Source: Neopestalotiopsis rosae (Eukaryota > Ascomycota > Sordariomycetes > Amphisphaeriales > Sporocadaceae). Taken from it: DNA of 64,000 nt. The translations under genes and the position numbers were made by a program. The stretch covers positions 4,340,001 through 4,404,000 of the forward strand of contig JALGAS010000003.1 of NCBI GenBank assembly GCA_023078685.1, read 5' to 3'. The notes under the pieces were generated by a model. It ran no database searches, had not been told where the DNA came from, and worked only from the letters and a program-made list of their open reading frames with translations. Positions within the stretch are counted from its first letter, which is position 1. Every line of letters starts with the position of its first letter. Positions 59,095 through 64,000 of this stretch are shown here, one piece after another.

Positions 59095-59733
59095 TCACCG
59101 TGAATTATTGATCTCTCGAATATATGAGTTCAGCTTGCGGTCGAACATGTCACAACGTACGGGCATCTCAAGCTGGTAGAAGGGATTCTTCATGACGTAG
59201 TCGGCATACAGCTCGTAGACCCTGCGCATGGTGGCCTCCGTCACGCCGGTTTGCAATGTGTCGGTGAACAGGAGGAACTTGATGCCCGTCTGCGTGTTGA
59301 AACACTGCATCCGGAAGTTCTCCGTCTCCAACACCTCTAGCCCGTTGGGCGGCTCCGGACGCTGCCCAGGGGCCGTTGGCGGTTGATGTGCCTTTAGCGG
59401 GTTGAGACGCGTTGTGATGGCGTGGACTCTGTGAGATGATTAGACATTTGAGGGTTGCGCATTCACGAGCCAGCGAGGGGTTTCAGGTGGCATTTGAGCA
59501 TGAGCCCAAGGCCTCCGGAGTGGGCCAGAAAGCCCATCATAAAGTCGCGTACCCATGGAAAGTACCAGCAAGGACCAGATAGTCATTCGTGGTGAGCTGG
59601 TTGAGGCCTTCGGAGAAGGTCCGGTTGTATATGAGACCGCCGGCCTTGTTGATGATGATGAGTGCGAGTACACCCCTGAGGCTGATTGTTAGTGTATGAG
59701 TACAGCAGGTGGTATTCAAATTATTGCTTACAT
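59095..59733 (-). CDS. trs23: TRAPP complex subunit TRS23 (start codon split by an intron)
   Basis: Complement(join(59095..59428,59553..59675,59732..59733)), 152 residues. Trs23 (TRAPPC4) is a longin-fold core subunit of TRAPP, the exchange factor for Ypt1/Rab1 at the ER-Golgi step. Recognised by [39 protein letters not shown], and the C-terminal [22 protein letters not shown] with [20 protein letters not shown]. No ATG exists in frame at the start of exon 2. The 56-bp intron (GTAAGC; branch ACTAAC; CAG) joins AT (59733-59732) to G (59675) and makes the initiator ATG followed by GVLAL, which fits the family start. The PDZ-like insert of animal TRAPPC4 is absent, as in other fungi. Exon 2 to 3 intron: donor GTACGC, 124 bp. 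Divergent from RPB4. Confidence 0.9.
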
Positions 59734-60400
59734 TGTTATTGAATTTGATTGTCTTAAACCAGAATGTATTTGACGAGATTGAGAAAAATCAAAAGATATG
59801 TAGAGTTCTCTATCTCATTCTGTGCTTCGTTGAAGTCGAACGCTACAAGTTTGGAACGTCACCTCCAGCGCCGAGTTGCAGGCGGACAATTCAAGCAATG
59901 AAGTTGACAGACGGCAATTACTTGCACTTACAGGTACCTGGGGTCGCTGTAGAGCTCAGCTTTGCAGTGGTTACAGTGACTAAGTCCGGAGTTTATCCAG
60001 TGCTAGATGGACAGGGATTCGTTCCCCCCATCTTCCACCCCCAAAATGCGCTAGGCTGCGTTGCCTGGTTCCGCCCCCAAAAGGTTCCCTGTCAACTTTA
60101 TTCAGAGCCGCATTTGATTCAGCTTGGCCGACCCTCGTCGGCTCGGACTTTTTGCCCAACTACATACATACAGAACCTCATTCTACTGCGACATCGCCCG
60201 CGACATTCGAATTCCAGAGCAAAACATAGGCTTGTACCTTGTTCGAGAGGCGCCCACAATCGAGAAACCATCTTGGACCAGCGATCGCGGCCTAATCTCT
60301 GGACGCGCGCAATCACTTGCTTCATTGTTCGCTTTCAACCCACTTGCGCACGCTCGAAACTCGGCACATTCACGCACACACATACAACTCGACGAATACA
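59734..60400. promoter_or_regulatory. Divergent promoter TRS23/RPB4
   Basis: A 667-bp region between divergent starts holding both promoters and the TRS23 5' leader. No other gene seen; a long open stretch on the plus strand through it lacks an ATG at its start. Confidence 0.4.
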
Positions 60401-61104
60401 ATGTCGAACCCTCAAAGCAACGGCAATCGCCGCACGAATAACCAGCAGACCTCGCGCTCCAAGCCTGTGCCCGCCGGCAACGAGGAGGCCTCAACGGTGC
60501 TCAACCTCGGCGAGTTCCAAGATGTCGACACCTTGACCCTGTCCGAGGCGTCGCTGGTTATCAATGCGCTGGTCAACAAGCGCCGGATAGAAGGCAAGGA
60601 CGTTGAGAAGAACGAGTACGTGGTCACTTGGAGTGCCTTGCATTTGTCAAAATGACACCGGAACGAGACCTTTGCCCATCTGAATCAACTGGAGGAGAAT
60701 GCAGTGATGTGTCTATGCGCAACCCTAAAGGTCAAGGCTAACATTGGGCTCTCCATAGGATGCTTACCAAGACCATGGACTACCTGGACAACTTTGCACG
60801 GTTTCAGAAGAAGGAGAATGTCGAGGCAGTAGAACGCCTCTTGAGCGCCCACAAGGAGTTTCACAAGTTCGAGCGAGCGCAGCTCGGTACGTTGCCTGCT
60901 TTACTATTGTTCTGGAACCTTTCCTTGTTTCCCATAAGACTGTGAACAAGGATTTCTAGCCAATTTCGGGTTCTGACAGACGAGACAGGAACACTGTGCT
61001 GCGCCGACGCAGACGAGGCCAAGACTCTCATTCCATCTCTCACGGACAAGATCAGCGACGAAGACTTGACTGAGCTTCTCGAAGAGATGCAGAAGTTCCG
61101 CTAA
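60401..61104 (+). CDS. rpb4: RNA polymerase II subunit RPB4
   Basis: Join(60401..60615,60759..60886,60989..61104), 152 residues. Rpb4 forms the stalk of RNA polymerase II with Rpb7 and links transcription to mRNA export and decay. The N-terminus is Asn/Ser-rich, then EEASTVLNLGEFQDVDTLTLSEASLVINALVNKR, the intron-joined KNEMLTKTMDYLDNFARFQKKENVEAVERLL, and the C-terminal HRDC-like helix bundle (FERAQLGTLCCADADEAKTLIPSL; ISDEDLTELLEEMQKFR). Introns of 143 and 102 bp with donors GTACGT in both. Length fits the filamentous-fungal form, shorter than yeast Rpb4. Convergent with ERG26. Confidence 0.95.
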
Positions 61105-61822
61105 AAAGATTGCTGTAATTGCAGCTTATAACCACTTCTGGGACTTCCTCTTGCGACTACTTCAGCACTTCTGCAACTCTCAGTTATATGTATAGACGAC
61201 ACTCATCAGTTCAGCCGCGTAGCTTTCAAACGAAACAGAAAAAGGGGTCGAGAAAGAGGTCATGGAGGCATGTCGAGAGTATTCGGTCCAAGTGGTTGCG
61301 CAAGGAATCCAGCTCCGGGTGAAGCGGCTTATGGATCATTTACACTTTTTGTTTTTAATGCATGGACACGGCGTACGTAAAAGGTTTCTCGAGATACGAC
61401 TTTGGGAAGAATAGTTGAGCATGGCGGCAATCCTGATATGCTCCCATTGAGAGCTTTATATTCTACGCGAAATCATTTTTGATTAAACCATGGCTTTGAT
61501 TGATTCGTTTGGTCCGCGATGGTTGTGACTAGCCAGGATTCATGGACGGAATCATCTCAAGCGGCCATATAAGTTCAACCTCTGCTCGCACAGCCACCGG
61601 GGAACATCTGAGACAAGGATCACTCGATATTGACCCTTCTCTGAGCTGAGCTTTATATACTTAAAAAGTGCTCCAATATAATTAATAATGGCAAGCAGGC
61701 TTTGCAACGTAATTGACAGCGTCAACAATTGCATAGTCCCACCTACATGCAATCATATATTACAAGATATTATTTTCGTGCCGAATCATGAGTCTTCTCC
61801 CTCTCCCCCCAAAAAAGAATTT
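61105..61822. other. Convergent intergenic RPB4/ERG26
   Basis: About 720 bp between convergent 3' ends. No gene; AT-rich near 61600-61770. Both 3' UTRs expected. Confidence 0.5.
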
Positions 61823-63037
61823 TTAGTTCTTTACTGCTCCTGCCGCCGCCTTTGCCTGCTTCTGGTCCAAGGTCCACTGGACCGCCCTCCTGACGCCCTC
61901 GCTCAGGCTCACCAGCGGCTTGTAGCCGAGCCTCCTCTGCGCCTTGGAGATGTCATAGTACCTCGTCATGCAGCTGTAGATGATGCGCTGGCGGTTAAAG
62001 GTGGGGGGCTTGCGCATGATGCCAAAGGCCACCTCGCTCAGGAAGCCGAGCACGAGACCCAGCTCGCGCGACATTTCCCAGACGTGCTCGGTGCCCTTGT
62101 CGCTGCCGGCGGCGCGCCAGATGGCGCGGGTGAAGTCCCAAAAGTAGACTGGCTCGCCGTTGGTGATGAAGAAGGCCTCGCCGTCGACGCGCTCGTGGTC
62201 GAGGGGAATCGTCTTGGCCTGGACCGTCAGGAGCAGGGCGCGCGCGGCGAGCAGGTGCGCGTGCGCCACGTTCTCGACATAGGTGAAGTCAAACATGTTG
62301 GTGTTGGGTCCCACCTGCACGCCCGTCCTGCCTTGCTCGTAGATGTTGACAATGTGGTAGACGGCTTGGACGTCGCCCTCGCCAAAGATGCCCGACGGCC
62401 GGATCGAGGCGGTGAGGAGGTTCGGGTGCGACTCGGCGCGGTTGGCGGCAAGTACTATGGATTCTGCTTCGGCCTAGAAGAATTTTCAAGTCAGCTCAGT
62501 AGTCCTGTAGTCTGAAAGATATGTATAAGATATATAAGCTCATACCTTTGTCTCGGAATAGTATTCGGACTGGTTCTTTCCCCTAATGACGGGCCAATTC
62601 TCATTGGCATTGATCAGATCGCTCCGGTTGTCGCTAATGATGCTGGCCGAGCTCGTAAAGACCAAAGCCTTCACGCCGCTCTGCTGCGACGCGGCAACAA
62701 TGGCTCTTGTGCCCTCCACGTTGACCTTGCGGAACAGCTCGTCCGAGACTCCGCTGGCGGCCTGGGCGGGCGGCGAGGCCGTGTGGATGACCACGTCGGG
62801 CTTGAGGCGGCCAAAGATCTTGGCCAGGTTGTCGGCGTCGGTGATGTCGGCCTCGACGTACTCGACGCCGTCCGACTCGGGCCGCCGGTTGCGCTGGCAG
62901 CGGAGGTCGACGACGGACACGGCGCTCGTGGTCCAGTCGCGGAGCGCCAGGTTGACCATGTGGTGGCCCAGGAAGCCGCAGCCGCCCACGACCAGGACGT
63001 GGCCCAGGGAGGGCTTCTGGGTCTTTTCGGAGGCCAT
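61823..63037 (-). CDS. erg26: Sterol-4-alpha-carboxylate 3-dehydrogenase (decarboxylating), ERG26-like
   Basis: Complement(join(61823..62473,62546..63037)), 380 residues. The 72-bp intron (GTATGA; TTCTAG) falls right after the active-site motif. Erg26 removes the C-4 carboxyl group and oxidises the 3-hydroxyl in C-4 demethylation of ergosterol synthesis, acting with Erg25 and Erg27 at the ER. The protein is a short-chain dehydrogenase of the 3-beta-HSD group: Rossmann VVGGCGFLGHHMV, VVDLRCQRN, VIHTASP, VNVEGTRAIVAA, catalytic TSSASI and YYSETK (Y-x3-K), then TASIRPSGIFGEGD and NMFDFTYVENVAHAHLLAA. The strong match to the whole family supports the call; a related sterol dehydrogenase paralogue cannot be excluded. 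Confidence 0.9.
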
Positions 63038-63917
63038 GACGTCTTCTTGGTCAATTGGAGTCGAGTCGGTTGGGTAGGGAGTCGAGGAAAGTCAATTGTC
63101 AATCACTGCCTAACACACAACCGTTGAGAGCGAGCTGTGATGTTTTCAGGGACAATCGCCTAAACTAGATTATACCTGGTAGAAAATGTACGTAGTATCT
63201 GTACAAGGTACAAGCCCATGCATTGGAGCTGCAACCCCCCAGACGCCATTTATTGCCGAAATAGGGATGCTAGCTGGAGCTCCACATTGCAGTCTTAGGT
63301 CACTTTGTCGGCCATTAGTACCTACTACGAGGTATAAGTTATGTAGGCTGGCCCTTACTGTGCTCAGGTAAGTAGACGCCTGATGCTACTTTGGTCATGG
63401 CGAGGGTGAGGTAGACACTTATGATGTCCCATCAGCTTACCTGCGTACGATTATCGAATAGTTTCCAGGGATTAATTGACCTTGATCTCAATTCTTTACT
63501 GATAAACATGATCAAACGACTCCACTGGGGAAGCGCCGGTGCTAAGCGCATCAATTGCCAGATCCAGAATATGTCTTTAAGTATGGTATGGTTTGTACCA
63601 GGTAATCACAAATTGAATACCTTGAGCATTAGTTGATTTGAGTAGGCATTCCTTTGATCACTCTTATAGACAGAATGATGAGTAGTTATGGACTCCAATA
63701 AAGTGTGTAATGTATATAGCCGGTGCAATTCTTATCGCTAGACGGCCATCTCAGTGGTTTAGCACGGCGTATATCTAACATATATAACCGGGCGACGACA
63801 GAAGAATTTCGCAACTCATTCACACCTCTCATTTCCATTTATATTATATAAAACCCCAAAAGTCTTATATTATAGAATAGTTGACTCGAAACAGCCGTCA
63901 AGTCTCCAGTATCCGTT
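63038..63917. other. Intergenic, promoter of ERG26
   Basis: No supported gene. Includes TATA-like stretches at 63778-63786 and 63839-63852 in plus orientation that may serve a gene entering at the right edge. Confidence 0.5.
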
Positions 63918-64000
63918 ATGGTCATTACACCTGGGGTAGTATGTACTCCAGAAACCTACTGTGGTATGTACCGGCCGGGCATTATTCCAAGATCGTCGTC
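63918..64000 (+). CDS. Possible 5' end of a gene running off the window
   Basis: An ATG at 63918 opens a frame that stays open for the remaining 83 bases. It is preceded by two TATA-like stretches (63778 and 63839) and a C/T-rich leader. A GTATGT at about 63969 could be an intron donor. The peptide is too short to recognise, so this is a weak call based on promoter-like context only. Confidence 0.2.
   Translation, partial: MVITPGVVCTPETYCGMYRPGIIPRSS

Noticed and set aside
1..64000. Search for a biosynthetic cluster, CRISPR array, intact transposon, NLR/HET gene or other defence system
   Set aside because: No polyketide or peptide synthetase, transposase, reverse transcriptase, NACHT or HET domain, or spaced repeat array was seen; the genes are mostly conserved housekeeping ones.

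Overview
The window is nuclear DNA from a filamentous ascomycete, most likely a sordariomycete and possibly of the order Hypocreales (an inference from overall gene style; no marker here fixes the genus). The coding genes are intron-containing: short introns of about 50-175 bp, GT donors, AG acceptors and CTAAC/CTAAT-like branch sites. Proteins match fungal orthologues along their length. I see no operons, CRISPR, plasmid features or intact transposons. I resolved 22 protein-coding genes, with exon joins checked by reading frame.

Layout. 0.8-10.4 kb, all on the minus strand: a membrane-anchored histidine-acid-phosphatase-like protein, an F-box protein, mitochondrial methylmalonate-semialdehyde dehydrogenase, and V-ATPase subunit H. 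13.2-14.5 kb, plus strand: a Cys-rich secretory-pathway membrane protein. 14.5-18.6 kb is gene-poor and holds a 16-copy 14-bp minisatellite. 18.6-21.7 kb: ribosomal protein L9 (uL6, minus) and retromer VPS26 (plus) diverge from a 1-kb region. 22.3-29.7 kb, minus strand: NUP120/NUP160, RAD51 and an unknown single-pass membrane protein. 29.7-36.0 kb has no supported gene. 36.0-45.8 kb: an unknown disordered protein with repeated R-x-S-x-D motifs, the ACL4-like TPR chaperone, a GIR2/RWDD1-like RWD protein, PUF6, and a second Cys-rich single-pass membrane protein. 47.8-51.5 kb: a three-LIM RhoGAP (LRG1-like) followed upstream by a 3.4-kb gene-free stretch. 54.9-63.0 kb is dense with housekeeping genes: TMA22/DENR, a borealin/Nbl1-like protein, RPN10, TRAPP subunit TRS23, RPB4 and ERG26.

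How they relate. Most are unlinked housekeeping functions. Some neighbours share themes: ACL4, GIR2 and PUF6 all touch 60S biogenesis or translation and lie side by side. Three divergent pairs share promoter regions of about 0.54-0.67 kb (GIR2/PUF6, borealin/RPN10, TRS23/RPB4).

No clearly new multi-gene system was found. The best second-look items are: a TRS23 start codon split by an intron (AT|G), minisatellite variants confined to CpA-to-TpA changes, a small dispersed repeat seen in two intergenic clusters, a phosphatase-fold protein lacking its catalytic HD, and a cluster of MluI-box-like sites upstream of RAD51.
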